A stretch of 64,000 nt of DNA from Marinobacter halodurans (GTDB lineage Bacteria; Pseudomonadota; Gammaproteobacteria; Pseudomonadales; Oleiphilaceae). Under the pieces are notes generated by a model. It was not told the origin of the DNA, searched no databases, and was given only the letters and a program-made list of their open reading frames with translations. The stretch is from contig NZ_SJDL01000024.1 of assembly GCF_004327985.1 (NCBI RefSeq), positions 1 through 64,000 on the forward strand, in the 5' to 3' direction. A program made the position numbers and the translations under genes. Shown here one piece after another: positions 8,716 through 16,679 of the stretch (position 1 is its first letter; the number at the start of each line of letters is the position of its first letter).

Positions 8716-9907
8716 GTTGCTCACCCTCCCGATCCAGAGCCTGCAGCAGTGCTGCTTTGGAAATGACGCCCAGGTACTGACCCTTGTCGTCGACCACCGG
8801 CAGGCCGCAGGGGGCTTCGGCAACCCGTCCGATGACGTCGGTCAGGGAGGTGGACGCATTGATTGGGGCCAGGTCGGGCAGCAGGGCATCGCTGACGCGC
8901 TGGCCGTTCTTGTCGGCCGCCTTCAGGGAGTCCAGTGACACCACACCATGGAAAATCTGGTCCGGGCTGACCACGTAACCGAATTCCCGGTCATTGCGGC
9001 GCAGACGTTCGATCGCCGCCGGGACGCCCGCTCCTTCGCGCTCGATGACGGTGACCTGCTTCTTGGTGGCCACGTCCCTGGCGGACAGCACAGTGGACAC
9101 GTCCACGCCCCGAAAGAAGGAGCGCACGTAATCGTCGGCCGGGTTCTTGAGGATTTCGTCGGGGGTGCCCACCTGCACCACACGACCGCCTTCCATGATG
9201 GCAATGCGGTCGCCGATGCGCATGGCTTCGTCCAGGTCGTGGGAGATGAAGATGACGGTGCGCCTGGAATCCTTCTGCAGCTTGACCAGTTCGTCCTGCA
9301 TTTCGGTACGGATCAGCGGATCCAGCGCCGAGAAGGCCTCGTCCATCAGCATGATCTCGGGATCATTGGCCAGCGCCCGGGCCAGGCCAACGCGTTGCTG
9401 CATGCCCCCGGAGAGCTCGTCCGGATAGCTGCGGGCGTTGGCTTCGAGCCCCACCTGCGCCAGCGCGGCCCGAGCCCTCTTGTGTCGCTCTTCCCGCGGT
9501 ACGCCGGACAGTTCCAGGCCAAAGGCCGCGTTGTCGATCACGTTCATGTGGGGCATGAGCGCGAAAGACTGGAACACCATGCTCATCTTCTTGCGGCGCA
9601 ACTCATTGAGCTCGGTTTCCGAGAGTGCGGCAATGTTCTGGTCACCGACCCAGACTTCGCCGTCGGTCGGCTCGATCAGCCGGTTCAGCAGGCGTACCAG
9701 GGTGGATTTTCCGGAGCCGGAAAGCCCCATAATGACGAAGATCTCTCCTTCGTAGACTTCGAAGGAGGCGTCCATGACCCCAAGGGTCATGCCCGTCTGT
9801 TTGAAGATATCAGCTTTGCCCAGTCCCTGCCTGAACAAGGCCATTGCCTCGTTCGGATTATCCCCAAAGACCTTGAAGAGGTGTTTTATAATGACTTTTG
9901 GTTTCAT
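8705..9907 (-). CDS. proV: glycine betaine/proline ABC transporter ATPase ProV
   Basis: The 400-residue ATPase of ProU, the same length as E. coli ProV. Walker A is GLSGSGKST (residues 61-69), the signature is LSGGMQQR, and Walker B is [13 protein letters not shown]. The N-terminal extension [15 protein letters not shown] is typical of the ProV/OpuAA subgroup. The C-terminal 120 residues form a tandem CBS module (for example [20 protein letters not shown] and [21 protein letters not shown]), the part that senses ionic strength or nucleotide in OpuA-type transporters. First gene of proVWX, with a long AT-rich upstream region. Role: osmotically controlled uptake of glycine betaine and proline. 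Confidence 0.95.
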   Translation of the reverse strand: MKPKVIIKHLFKVFGDNPNEAMALFRQGLGKADIFKQTGMTLGVMDASFEVYEGEIFVIMGLSGSGKSTLVRLLNRLIEPTDGEVWVGDQNIAALSETELNELRRKKMSMVFQSFALMPHMNVIDNAAFGLELSGVPREERHKRARAALAQVGLEANARSYPDELSGGMQQRVGLARALANDPEIMLMDEAFSALDPLIRTEMQDELVKLQKDSRRTVIFISHDLDEAMRIGDRIAIMEGGRVVQVGTPDEILKNPADDYVRSFFRGVDVSTVLSARDVATKKQVTVIEREGAGVPAAIERLRRNDREFGYVVSPDQIFHGVVSLDSLKAADKNGQRVSDALLPDLAPINASTSLTDVIGRVAEAPCGLPVVDDKGQYLGVISKAALLQALDREGEQHGR

Positions 9908-10380
9908 TCAGGCGGTCCTGCGAGGCTCGAGGCCTTCTACCCCATGATTTATTCAGTATAGTAAAAAATTGAAATCCCACTCATTCACGTTCTCCATTCC
10001 CTGGGCAGACTGTTCTGCACGCTACCAGAGCCTATATTTAAAGGCCAGGTGGATCTGTCATGTACGAGTACATAATAATTCGGATCAATGCCACTCCATT
10101 ATGGCGCGTTTTAAAAGCTTAGTGATCTAAATAATAATCCGGATCAACTCAGGGAGCCTCTGATGAGCTTCCGGGTCGCCTCTGACCTACCAGCGCATTG
10201 CGGCAATCGCGACATACCATCGTTTCCCGCATCCCCGTATCATGGGGAACTGCCGCTGGTTGGCCGGAAACCGGTCGGCCATGAATCGGGTGTGGTCGGG
10301 ACGGCGTATGATCAGGGCCGTGGCCGGGTGTGACGGCACTGAAGCGACAGGCACGAGACAGGCTGTTATGGGAATGAACT
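9908..10380. promoter_or_regulatory. divergent control region proV / pdxH with direct repeats and a palindrome
   Basis: No gene is seen in these 470 bases. The half next to proV is AT-rich, unlike the surrounding DNA. On the minus strand TATACT (rc of 9955-9960) is a plausible proV -10, without a clear -35. Further up are a near-perfect palindrome, ATGTAC-GA-GTACAT (10060-10073), and two 17-base direct repeats, ATAATAATTCGGATCAA (10072-10088) and ATAATAATCCGGATCAA (10131-10147), one mismatch, starts 59 bases apart. They look like protein-binding sites. The part from about 10150 to pdxH is ordinary GC-rich sequence. Confidence 0.5.
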
Positions 10381-11016
10381 ATGGATATCAGTGATATGCG
10401 CCGGGATTTCGAATCCGAGGGTATCGACCGTGACCAACTGGATGCGGATCCCGTACGCCAGTTCGAGGTCTGGTTCAGCCATGCGCGGGAAGCGGGGGTA
10501 CTGGAGCCCAATGCACTGTCGTTGAGCACGGTCGGGGCCGATGGCCAGCCCAGCCTGCGTACCGTCCTGCTCAAGTATTTCGACAATGCCGGGTTTGTGT
10601 TCTTCACCAACTACGCGAGTCGCAAGGCCCACGAACTGGCGGAGAACCCGCGTGCCGCGATGCTGTTCCCATGGCTGGCGCTGAACCGCCAGGTGATCAT
10701 TCAGGGCCGTGTGGAGAAGGTCAGCAAGACGGAATCCCTGCGTTATTTTTCCTCACGCCCGCGGGGCAGCCAGATCGGTGCCTGGGTTTCCGAGCAGAGC
10801 CAGGTCATTTCGTCGCGTGGATTGCTGGAGCAGAAGGTGGCGGAGATGAAGCAGCGCTTCCAGAGTGGAGAGATCCCGCTGCCGTCGTTCTGGGGAGGGT
10901 ATCGGCTGGTTCCCGAGCGGTTCGAATTCTGGCAGGGGCGGCCCAGCCGTCTGCACGACCGGTTCGAATACCTGCGTGAGGACGGTCGCTGGCGCATTCA
11001 GCGGCTGCAGCCGTAG
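10381..11016 (+). CDS. pdxH: pyridoxamine 5'-phosphate oxidase
   Basis: Oxidises pyridoxamine or pyridoxine 5'-phosphate to pyridoxal phosphate with FMN and O2, the last step of vitamin B6 synthesis and salvage. The 211-residue protein has the family landmarks: PNALSLSTVGADGQPSLRTV near the N-terminus, FFTNYASRKAHEL in the FMN-binding region, the SRPRGSQIGAWVS segment, and the C-terminal FEFWQGRPSRLHDRF followed by W-RIQRLQP. Length is standard. ATG 10381 follows a GGGAATG. It runs with tag, 33 bases downstream, so the two may share a transcript. Confidence 0.95.
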   Translation: MDISDMRRDFESEGIDRDQLDADPVRQFEVWFSHAREAGVLEPNALSLSTVGADGQPSLRTVLLKYFDNAGFVFFTNYASRKAHELAENPRAAMLFPWLALNRQVIIQGRVEKVSKTESLRYFSSRPRGSQIGAWVSEQSQVISSRGLLEQKVAEMKQRFQSGEIPLPSFWGGYRLVPERFEFWQGRPSRLHDRFEYLREDGRWRIQRLQP

Positions 11017-11049
11017 CCTGGACAACAACGGAGTCGGGAGGTCATCGGA

Positions 11050-11667
11050 ATGGATGCAGGCAATCGCTGTGGGTGGTGTGGTACGGAGCCGCTTTACGTG
11101 GACTACCACGATCGTGTCTGGGGGCGGCCCGTCTCCGATGACCAGGAGCTGTTTGCCAAACTGTGCCTCGATGGCCAGCAGGCCGGTCTGAGCTGGATCA
11201 CCATCCTGCGCAAGCAGGCCAGCTACGAAGCCGCCTTCGATGGCTTCGACCCGCACCGGATTGCCCGCTATGACGAGGCGAAAGTGGCCGAGCTGCTGCA
11301 GGACCCCGGCATTGTCCGCAACCGGCTCAAGGTCCAGTCGATCATCCGTAACGCCCGGGCGTTCCTGGATTTTCCCGAGCAGGGGCAGTCATTCTCCGAG
11401 TTTCTCTGGTCTTTCGTCGATTTCCAGCCTATCCAGGGCGCCTGGCGCAGCCTGTCCGATGTTCCGACGACCACGCCCGAATCGGAAGCCCTCTCCAAAG
11501 CGCTCAAGAAGCGGGGCTTCACGTTTGTGGGGCCGACGATTGTCTATGCCTTCATGCAGGCCGTCGGCATGGTGAACGATCATCTGCGACATTGCCCGCA
11601 GCATCCTGTGTGTGCCGACCTGGCGGGGCATGCGCCGTTTCCGTCGAGGAATGCCGGGGGACTCTGA
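11050..11667 (+). CDS. tag: DNA-3-methyladenine glycosylase I
   Basis: Excises 3-methyladenine from alkylated DNA to start base-excision repair. The 205-residue protein carries the TAG zinc-ligand N-terminus (RCGWCG with two cysteines), the aromatic base pocket segments YHDRVWGRPV and LCLDGQQAGLSW, the HhH region LLQDPGIVRNRLKVQSII, and FTFVGPTIVYAFMQAVGMVNDH near the end. The remaining zinc ligands should be the His/Cys of HCPQHPVC. All expected elements are present and the length is normal. Confidence 0.95.
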   Translation: MDAGNRCGWCGTEPLYVDYHDRVWGRPVSDDQELFAKLCLDGQQAGLSWITILRKQASYEAAFDGFDPHRIARYDEAKVAELLQDPGIVRNRLKVQSIIRNARAFLDFPEQGQSFSEFLWSFVDFQPIQGAWRSLSDVPTTTPESEALSKALKKRGFTFVGPTIVYAFMQAVGMVNDHLRHCPQHPVCADLAGHAPFPSRNAGGL

Positions 11668-11754
11668 TCCTATCCCGCCCATCCGGCGTATTTCCTCGCA
11701 GGTTTTACACGCAAGGCTGGTCCATGCTGTCCGGTTTCTTTGGAGGGTACGAAC

Positions 11755-12057
11755 GTGCGAATCACGCTGGAAGAACTCAGGCAACGGCCCAATCTCCGCG
11801 TTGAGTTGCTCGAGCTGCTATCCCTCGAAGGCCAGTTTTACATGGCACGCCTGCATCTCGAAGAGGGATTGAGAGTGCTGTCGGACGATACCGGCCACAC
11901 CCGCCTCTTCAAGAGCGCCTGGCAGGCGCAGGATCTCCTGGGATCGTTCGACGTGATGCGAACCGATGTGGTCCACGCCTCCGCCTACGATGAAATGGTC
12001 GGGCTGGACGCGCCGGCTGATCCGATGCGCATCCGCGTCCAGGGACGTCGCTCATGA
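11755..12057 (+). CDS. small conserved soluble protein, possibly DUF6482-like
   Basis: A 100-residue acidic, helical protein with no membrane segment. GTG 11755 is chosen over the longer frame beginning at TTG 11740 because a strong GGAGGG (11742-11747) sits 7 bases before it; the protein then starts MRITLEELRQRPNL. It contains FYMARLHLEEGL and HTRLFKSAWQAQDLL. It resembles small single-domain proteins annotated DUF6482 in Pseudomonas and Marinobacter, but I hold that match loosely. Its stop overlaps the next start in ATGA, so it is coupled to the DUF3429 gene. Confidence 0.6.
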   Translation: MRITLEELRQRPNLRVELLELLSLEGQFYMARLHLEEGLRVLSDDTGHTRLFKSAWQAQDLLGSFDVMRTDVVHASAYDEMVGLDAPADPMRIRVQGRRS

Positions 12058-12515
12058 TTGCGGTCGCCCGACTGGCCACGGCCATCGGCCTGGCCGGACT
12101 GGTTCCGTTCATTCTCGGGGTGCTGGCCATCCTGTTCTGGCCTGCCGGCAGCGCTCTGAGTGTGGAACTGTTCTACATCTACAGCGCCGGTGTGCTGGCC
12201 TTCATGGCTGGTGTCTACTGGCCGATCGCCCTGCAGTTGGAACAGCGCTGCTTTCCTCTCTCCCCGATCTGGACGCTGGTGATCAGCCAGCTCTTCTTCC
12301 TGACGGCCGGGCTGGCCCTGTTGCTGCCACTGGCGGCACAGACGGTGGTCTATCCGCTGGCGTACCTGTTGCTCTACGTCGTGGACGTGCGCTGGATGCG
12401 CCTGTACTGGCCGGGCTGGTACCGGCGTCTCCGGCTGGTGCTGACGCTCGTTGCCTGCCTGTGTCAGGTGGTGGCGGCAGTCTGGCTATTGCTTTTCCCG
12501 TTGCAGGGGGGCTGA
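12054..12515 (+). CDS. DUF3429 inner-membrane protein
   Basis: A 153-residue membrane protein with five predicted helices. The family signature is the second to third helix, FYIYSAGVLAFMAGVYWPIAL, matching the F-x-G-x-x-W pattern of DUF3429. Function of the family is unknown. It overlaps the upstream small gene by four bases (ATGA) and ends shortly before a decayed sigma-factor fragment on the other strand. Confidence 0.75.
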   Translation: MIAVARLATAIGLAGLVPFILGVLAILFWPAGSALSVELFYIYSAGVLAFMAGVYWPIALQLEQRCFPLSPIWTLVISQLFFLTAGLALLLPLAAQTVVYPLAYLLLYVVDVRWMRLYWPGWYRRLRLVLTLVACLCQVVAAVWLLLFPLQGG

Positions 12516-12527
12516 TCGCCCCGCCAT

Positions 12528-12711
12528 TCAGTGACCTGCCATATGGGCCAGGTCGGCGTACTGGGTGCGCAGTTTGGCCAGCGCGCCCCTTCTCGATCTG
12601 GCGCACCCGCTCACCGCTGATTCCCAGCCGGTCCGGGATGGTCTGCAGCGTTTCCGGCTCCGGCGTGCGCACAATGTACCCGTATTTACGACGATATCCA
12701 GCAGGCAGGTT
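12528..12711 (-). pseudogene. frameshifted sigma-70 family region 4 remnant
   Basis: On the minus strand one frame reads ETLQTIPDRLGISGERVRQIEKG, the helix-turn-helix of sigma region 4.2 (compare TLQEIGDRFGVSRERVRQIE). After the GGGG run (rc of 12586-12589) the reading must shift one base to continue ALAKLRTQYADLAHMAGH and stop at 12528. Removing one G restores a continuous sigma C-terminus. Upstream the match fades around NLPAGYRRKYGYI (from about 12711), with no regions 2 or 3 and no clear start. It is either the decayed 3' end of a sigma gene or a small stand-alone sigma-4-like gene with a frameshift. Confidence 0.65.
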
Positions 12712-12778
12712 GAAGGGGAAGGACGGAGGAGAGACAGGAAAAAAACAGCGGGTAAGGCTCGCAAAAGGTGATCGGGAA

Positions 12779-12804
12779 CCGCCTGAAATTCGCAGTTCAG
12801 GCGG
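12779..12804. repeat. 9-bp inverted repeat, terminator-like
   Basis: CCGCCTGAA (12779-12787) and TTCAGGCGG (12796-12804) with an 8-base loop. It lies between the sigma remnant and ask; no adjacent T tract was found, so its role is open. Confidence 0.4.
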
Positions 12805-12875
12805 CCCGATCAGGAGGCAAGACATCCTCCATTACCGGAGCCAGGGCGACCGATCCGGACCCCGATAATTCTGTG

Positions 12876-12892
12876 GACCCGGCTACCGGGTC
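12876..12892. terminator. hairpin at the 3' end of ask
   Basis: GACCCGG (12876-12882), loop CTA, CCGGGTC (12886-12892), two bases beyond the ask stop. Its T-rich flank (TTTC) lies on the plus-strand side. Confidence 0.45.
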
Positions 12893-12894
12893 TT

Positions 12895-14343
12895 TCAGCC
12901 GACCGCCGCGACGATGGCGTATTCGTGGTTATGCGGCTCGATGAGGGTGGCGTGCAGCTTGGCAATCGCCTTCTCGTAATAGTCCTCGTCGATGATGAAC
13001 TGCATATCCACCTGACGCATGCACTGGTGCAGCGCGACGATGCTGATTTCCTCTTCCGCCAGGGCGGTCACCGTCTTCGCCAGGATGCCCGGCACCTGCA
13101 TGTCGCTGCCGATGGCCGATACCACGGCCAGCTTGCGGGTGGCGATTTCCGCGTTGGGGAATTCGTCCTGCAGGGCCCGGACCACGCGCTTGACGTGCTT
13201 GAGGGTGCTGTCCACGTAATGCGTGATCGTGTTGGCGTTGGTGTCCTTGGTGACACAGCGCACCTTGAAGCGGCTGAGCACGTCCAGGATGCGGCGGTCG
13301 GAACCCGGATCGCCCTGCATGTCCTGGTCAAACACCTCGATGGCGAACACGCCCTTGCGGCCGGCGATGATTTCCACCTGCGGCTTCTCGCTGATGTACC
13401 CACGGGTGATCAGCGTACCGGTGTGCTCCGGCTCGAAGGTGTTCTTCACCCGCAGCGGGATGTCGTTCTGGCGCAGACCCTTGCCGGCCCGCGGGTGGAT
13501 CGCTTCCATCCCCAGGTTGGCCAGCTGGTCGGCCACGTCGTAGTTGGTGCGGCCGATGGGGACAACCTTGTCCTCGCCCACGATCTTGGGATCGGCGGAA
13601 CTCAGGTGGTATTCCTTGTGGATCACCGCTTCGGCCGCGTCGGTGATGACCGCAATGCGGCTGAAGGTCATCTCGCTGTAGCCCCGGTCGAAGGTCCGCA
13701 TCAGGCCTTCCTCGCACTGGGCGTAGCCGGTGCAGATGGGCAGTTCGCGGGTCAGGTCGACGTTGTCGAACGCCTGCTTCAGCTTCTCGTCCAGCGGCAG
13801 CAGTTCGTTGTCGCGCCAGCCGGTCAGGTCGACGAAACGGGCATTGATGCCTTCGGCCTGCAGTTTGAGGGCCGTGTTGAAGGCGCTGTGGGCCTCGCCG
13901 ATGCCTGCCAGCATTTCGCGCACGGTCAGCAGGTGCTCTTCCAGCTGGAACTGGCCGTAGGAGCACAGGCGCTGGAGGTCGATCAGGCAGCCGCGGACGC
14001 CTTCGATGCGGTCCACGATGAACTGGTCGGCCTGCTGCTTGAGCATCGGGTCGTCGAACAGTTCGCCGTTGAAGTCGGTCAGGAACTGGGTCAGCTTGCT
14101 GAGGTCGTCGCCCCAGGCCCAGTCGGATTCGGCGTCGGCAAACAGGGCATAGACGCCCGGCTCGCCGGTTTTCTTGTGTTCCAGCAGTTCGTCGGTGACG
14201 CCGCCATAGGCGGAGACCACGAAAATCCGCTGGTACAGTTCGTCGGCGCTGCGATCGCCGACAATGATGTTGTCGCGTACGGCCTGGTAGTCGCTCATGG
14301 ACGTACCGCCGATTTTCTCTACGGTGTGCTGTTGGCTAGTCAT
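12895..14343 (-). CDS. ask: aspartate kinase, ectoine-type (Ask_Ect)
   Basis: Phosphorylates L-aspartate, the first step towards aspartate semialdehyde and the ectoine precursor diaminobutyrate. The 482-residue protein starts at ATG 14343 (MTSQQHTVEKIGGTSM); the longer upstream frame is Pro-rich and unlike the family. KIGGTSM is the kinase N-terminal motif, followed by VVSAYGGVTDELL and VITDAAEAVIHKEY. The C-terminal third holds the ACT region (VSAIGSDMQVPGILAKT). The N-terminus and its place behind ectB mark the specialised ectoine-operon aspartokinase, regarded as less feedback-inhibited than LysC/ThrA. A 158-base gap with a branched hairpin separates it from ectB. Confidence 0.93.
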   Translation of the reverse strand: MTSQQHTVEKIGGTSMSDYQAVRDNIIVGDRSADELYQRIFVVSAYGGVTDELLEHKKTGEPGVYALFADAESDWAWGDDLSKLTQFLTDFNGELFDDPMLKQQADQFIVDRIEGVRGCLIDLQRLCSYGQFQLEEHLLTVREMLAGIGEAHSAFNTALKLQAEGINARFVDLTGWRDNELLPLDEKLKQAFDNVDLTRELPICTGYAQCEEGLMRTFDRGYSEMTFSRIAVITDAAEAVIHKEYHLSSADPKIVGEDKVVPIGRTNYDVADQLANLGMEAIHPRAGKGLRQNDIPLRVKNTFEPEHTGTLITRGYISEKPQVEIIAGRKGVFAIEVFDQDMQGDPGSDRRILDVLSRFKVRCVTKDTNANTITHYVDSTLKHVKRVVRALQDEFPNAEIATRKLAVVSAIGSDMQVPGILAKTVTALAEEEISIVALHQCMRQVDMQFIIDEDYYEKAIAKLHATLIEPHNHEYAIVAAVG

Positions 14344-14392
14344 GGTTCTGATCTTCGGTCGCTCTTGAATGTGCGCCGGGAGTGATAAAGCG

Positions 14393-14439
14393 GGAGGGCC
14401 GGTCGCGCCTGACGGCGTCCCGGCCGAAGGCGGCCCTCC
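14393..14439. repeat. branched hairpin between ectB and ask, at the usual place of ectC
   Basis: Outer arms GGAGGGCCG (14393-14401) and CGGCCCTCC (14431-14439) are perfect over 9 bp. The 29 bases inside contain a second stem CGCC-TGAC-GGCG (14406-14417). It could set the ectB:ask ratio by partial termination or RNA processing. There is no T tract. No piece of ectC is recognisable here. Confidence 0.5.
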
Positions 14440-14501
14440 TGAGGGACAGCAGCGCACCTATGGGTGATCGCTGCCCCTCTCGGCTTCCTGCACGGCCTGG
14501 A

Positions 14502-15770
14502 TCAGGAGGCTTTGCTCATGTCTTCCTTCATGATCTCTTCCACGCTTTCCTTCAGCAGGGACAGACCCCTGTTCAGGTCCTCCTCGCTGATGGTCAGCGG
14601 CATCAGGCACTTGACGACTTCATCGTCAGGACCTGCAGTCTCGATAATCAGGCCTTTCTCGAAGGCGCGGGCCGAAATCTGGCCGGCCAGGTCGCCGTTG
14701 CGACAGGCGATGCCCTGCATCATGCCCCGGCCCTTGAGCTTGAACTCGCCCTTGAACTGATCGGCGATCGCCTTCAGGCCGGCGTTCAGGATGCCTGCCT
14801 TTTTCTTCACCTCTTCGGCGAAGCCGTTGTCTTTCCAGTAGGTCTCCAGCGCGGCCCGGGCCGTGGCAAAGGCCATGTTGTTGCCCCGGAAGGTACCGTT
14901 GTGCTCACCGGAGGACCAGACGTCCAGTTCGCGTTTGAACAGCACCAGGGCCATCGGCAGGCCATAGGCGCTCAGGGACTTGGAAACCGTCACGATGTCC
15001 GGCTTGATGCCCGCGAATTCAAAGCTGAAGAACTCGCCGGTGCGGCCGTTACCGGCCTGGATGTCGTCGACAATCAGCAGGATGTCGTGCTTGCGGCACA
15101 GTTTCTCGAGCTTCTGCATCCACTCGGCGCTGGCGGCGTTCAGCCCCCCTTCGCCCTGCACCGCTTCGACAATCACGGCGGCCGGCAGTTCGATACCGGA
15201 AGAGCCGTCACTGAGCATCTTGTCGATCATGGCAATGGTGTCGACGTCGTCGCCCAGGTAGCCGTCGTACGGCATGAAGTTGACGCTGCCCAGCGGAACG
15301 CCGGCACCGCCGCGGTGGTGCTTGTTACCGGTTGCGGCAACCGCGCCCAGGGACACCCCGTGAAAGCCGTTGGTGAAGGAGATGATGGTGTCACGGCCCT
15401 TGACCTTGCGCGCGAGCTTCAGCGCCGCCTCGACACAGTTGGTGCCGGTCGGGCCGGTGAACTGCATCTTGTAGTCCAGACCACGGGGATCGAGGATGTA
15501 CTTCTTGTACGCTTCCATGAAGTCGTGCTTGGCAGTCGTGAACATATCGAGACCCTGGCTGACGCCGTCGTTCTCAATGTACTCCAGCAGCGCCTTCTTC
15601 AGAATGTCGTTGTTGTGGCCATAGTTCAGCGAGCCCGCACCAGCCAGGAAGTCGAGATAGGCCTTGCCATCCTCGGTGTACAGGTGGGCGTTCTTGGCCC
15701 GGTTGAAGATTACCGGGAATGAACGGGAGTAAACGCGGACTTCGGATTCGATCGTCTTGAAAAGTTCCAT
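14502..15770 (-). CDS. ectB: diaminobutyrate-2-oxoglutarate transaminase EctB
   Basis: PLP enzyme converting aspartate semialdehyde and glutamate to L-2,4-diaminobutyrate, first committed step of ectoine synthesis. The 422-residue protein starts at ATG 15770 ([19 protein letters not shown]); the six extra residues available upstream are unlike the family. Class-III aminotransferase landmarks: [26 protein letters not shown], the PLP-contacting [15 protein letters not shown], and the active-site Lys in [14 protein letters not shown]. It follows ectA by 136 bases. The next gene is ask, not ectC. Confidence 0.95.
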   Translation of the reverse strand: MELFKTIESEVRVYSRSFPVIFNRAKNAHLYTEDGKAYLDFLAGAGSLNYGHNNDILKKALLEYIENDGVSQGLDMFTTAKHDFMEAYKKYILDPRGLDYKMQFTGPTGTNCVEAALKLARKVKGRDTIISFTNGFHGVSLGAVAATGNKHHRGGAGVPLGSVNFMPYDGYLGDDVDTIAMIDKMLSDGSSGIELPAAVIVEAVQGEGGLNAASAEWMQKLEKLCRKHDILLIVDDIQAGNGRTGEFFSFEFAGIKPDIVTVSKSLSAYGLPMALVLFKRELDVWSSGEHNGTFRGNNMAFATARAALETYWKDNGFAEEVKKKAGILNAGLKAIADQFKGEFKLKGRGMMQGIACRNGDLAGQISARAFEKGLIIETAGPDDEVVKCLMPLTISEEDLNRGLSLLKESVEEIMKEDMSKAS

Positions 15771-15906
15771 TGTCTTGCCTCTTAGCATGTCAGGTTCGAG
15801 GTGAATGCAGCGCCGCTCACGTGTGCTCGGTCGCCCGGGATCAGACGCTGCGGGAAAATACCATCCGGAACGGGCCGGTCACCCGTTACAGGGACGTATG
15901 GCGCCC

Positions 15907-16467
15907 TTAGCCGTTTACTGGCTGGGCAAAGGGGCCAATACGGAGCAGGAATTCTGAGTCGTGGTGACCGCCAAAGTGGGCCTCCTTCTCAAAATGCTCG
16001 GTATAGCTGAGTTCAGCACCCAGATCGCGGGCGAACGAGCGGAACAGTGCCCAGGACGCCTCGTTGTCTGCGGTGATCGTGGTCTCGAGATGAGATACGT
16101 TCCTGCACGCATCCCGGCTCACGATGGCCTTGAGCATCCGCTTGGCCAGACCCTGACCGCGTCCCTTCTCGTGGACGGCGACCTGCCAGACAAAGACGGT
16201 CTCAGGCTGCTGAGGGGGAATGTATCCGGAGATAAAGCCAACCAGATCGCCATCCTTTTCGGCGGCGACGCCGGTTTCGGCGAAGTGGCTGCATTGCAGC
16301 AGATTGCAGTAAATCGAGTTCGGGTCCAGCGGCGAACACTCTGCCACCAACTGGTGAAGCCGGAAGCCATCATCCTTGCGCGGCGTGCGAAGGGTGATGG
16401 CGGTTGTATTCGAACCTTCAATGGTCATAACGGTGTTAGCTGTCCAGTCATTTAGAGTTAAATTCAT
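15907..16467 (-). CDS. ectA: L-2,4-diaminobutyrate N-acetyltransferase EctA
   Basis: GNAT-family enzyme that acetylates diaminobutyrate at the gamma amino group to N-gamma-acetyldiaminobutyrate, the substrate of ectoine synthase. The 186-residue protein has ITLRTPRKDDGFRLHQLV at the start of the GNAT fold and the acetyl-CoA loop EKGRGQGLAKRML. Downstream, TTITADNEASWALFRSFA is a hallmark of EctA. ATG 16467 is taken as start; the internal ATG at 16428 (MTIEGSN) would also give a normal EctA. Neither has a good ribosome-binding site, and the first lies directly after a hairpin. First gene of ectA-ectB-ask. Confidence 0.94.
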   Translation of the reverse strand: MNLTLNDWTANTVMTIEGSNTTAITLRTPRKDDGFRLHQLVAECSPLDPNSIYCNLLQCSHFAETGVAAEKDGDLVGFISGYIPPQQPETVFVWQVAVHEKGRGQGLAKRMLKAIVSRDACRNVSHLETTITADNEASWALFRSFARDLGAELSYTEHFEKEAHFGGHHDSEFLLRIGPFAQPVNG

Positions 16468-16469
16468 TC

Positions 16470-16510
16470 GAAAGGCTTAACGATGCTCCATTTGAGTGCA
16501 GAAGCCTTTC
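16470..16510 (-). promoter_or_regulatory. 9-bp inverted repeat in the ectA leader, abutting the start codon
   Basis: Read on the minus strand, GAAAGGCTT (16510-16502) and AAGCCTTTC (16478-16470) form a perfect 9-bp stem with a 23-base loop; its last base is two bases before ATG 16467. The loop contains the only GGAG near ectA and a five-codon frame, ATG GAG CAT CGT TAA. It could sequester the translation start. The structure is seen; the role is inferred. Confidence 0.5.
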
Positions 16511-16575
16511 TGAGGCCTTTAAACCGCTGAAATAAAAGAAATAAATGCGGCTCGGCGTTAATCTTTAGAGTTGTA

Positions 16576-16603
16576 ATTATATAGACCTCGAAAGAAAAAT
16601 CAA
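16576..16603 (-). promoter_or_regulatory. sigma-70 type promoter of ectA
   Basis: On the minus strand: -35 TTGATT (rc of 16598-16603), 16-base spacer, -10 TATAAT (rc of 16576-16581, consensus). The surrounding 120 bases are AT-rich. It predicts a 5' leader of about 100 bases containing the inverted repeat next to the ectA start. Confidence 0.65.
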
Positions 16604-16679
16604 ATTGGGACGGGTTGCCGTTGGCGACAGTTGCAACCAAAAAACGGTGTTCTCCCAGTGCTGACAAGGGATTAGCCGG

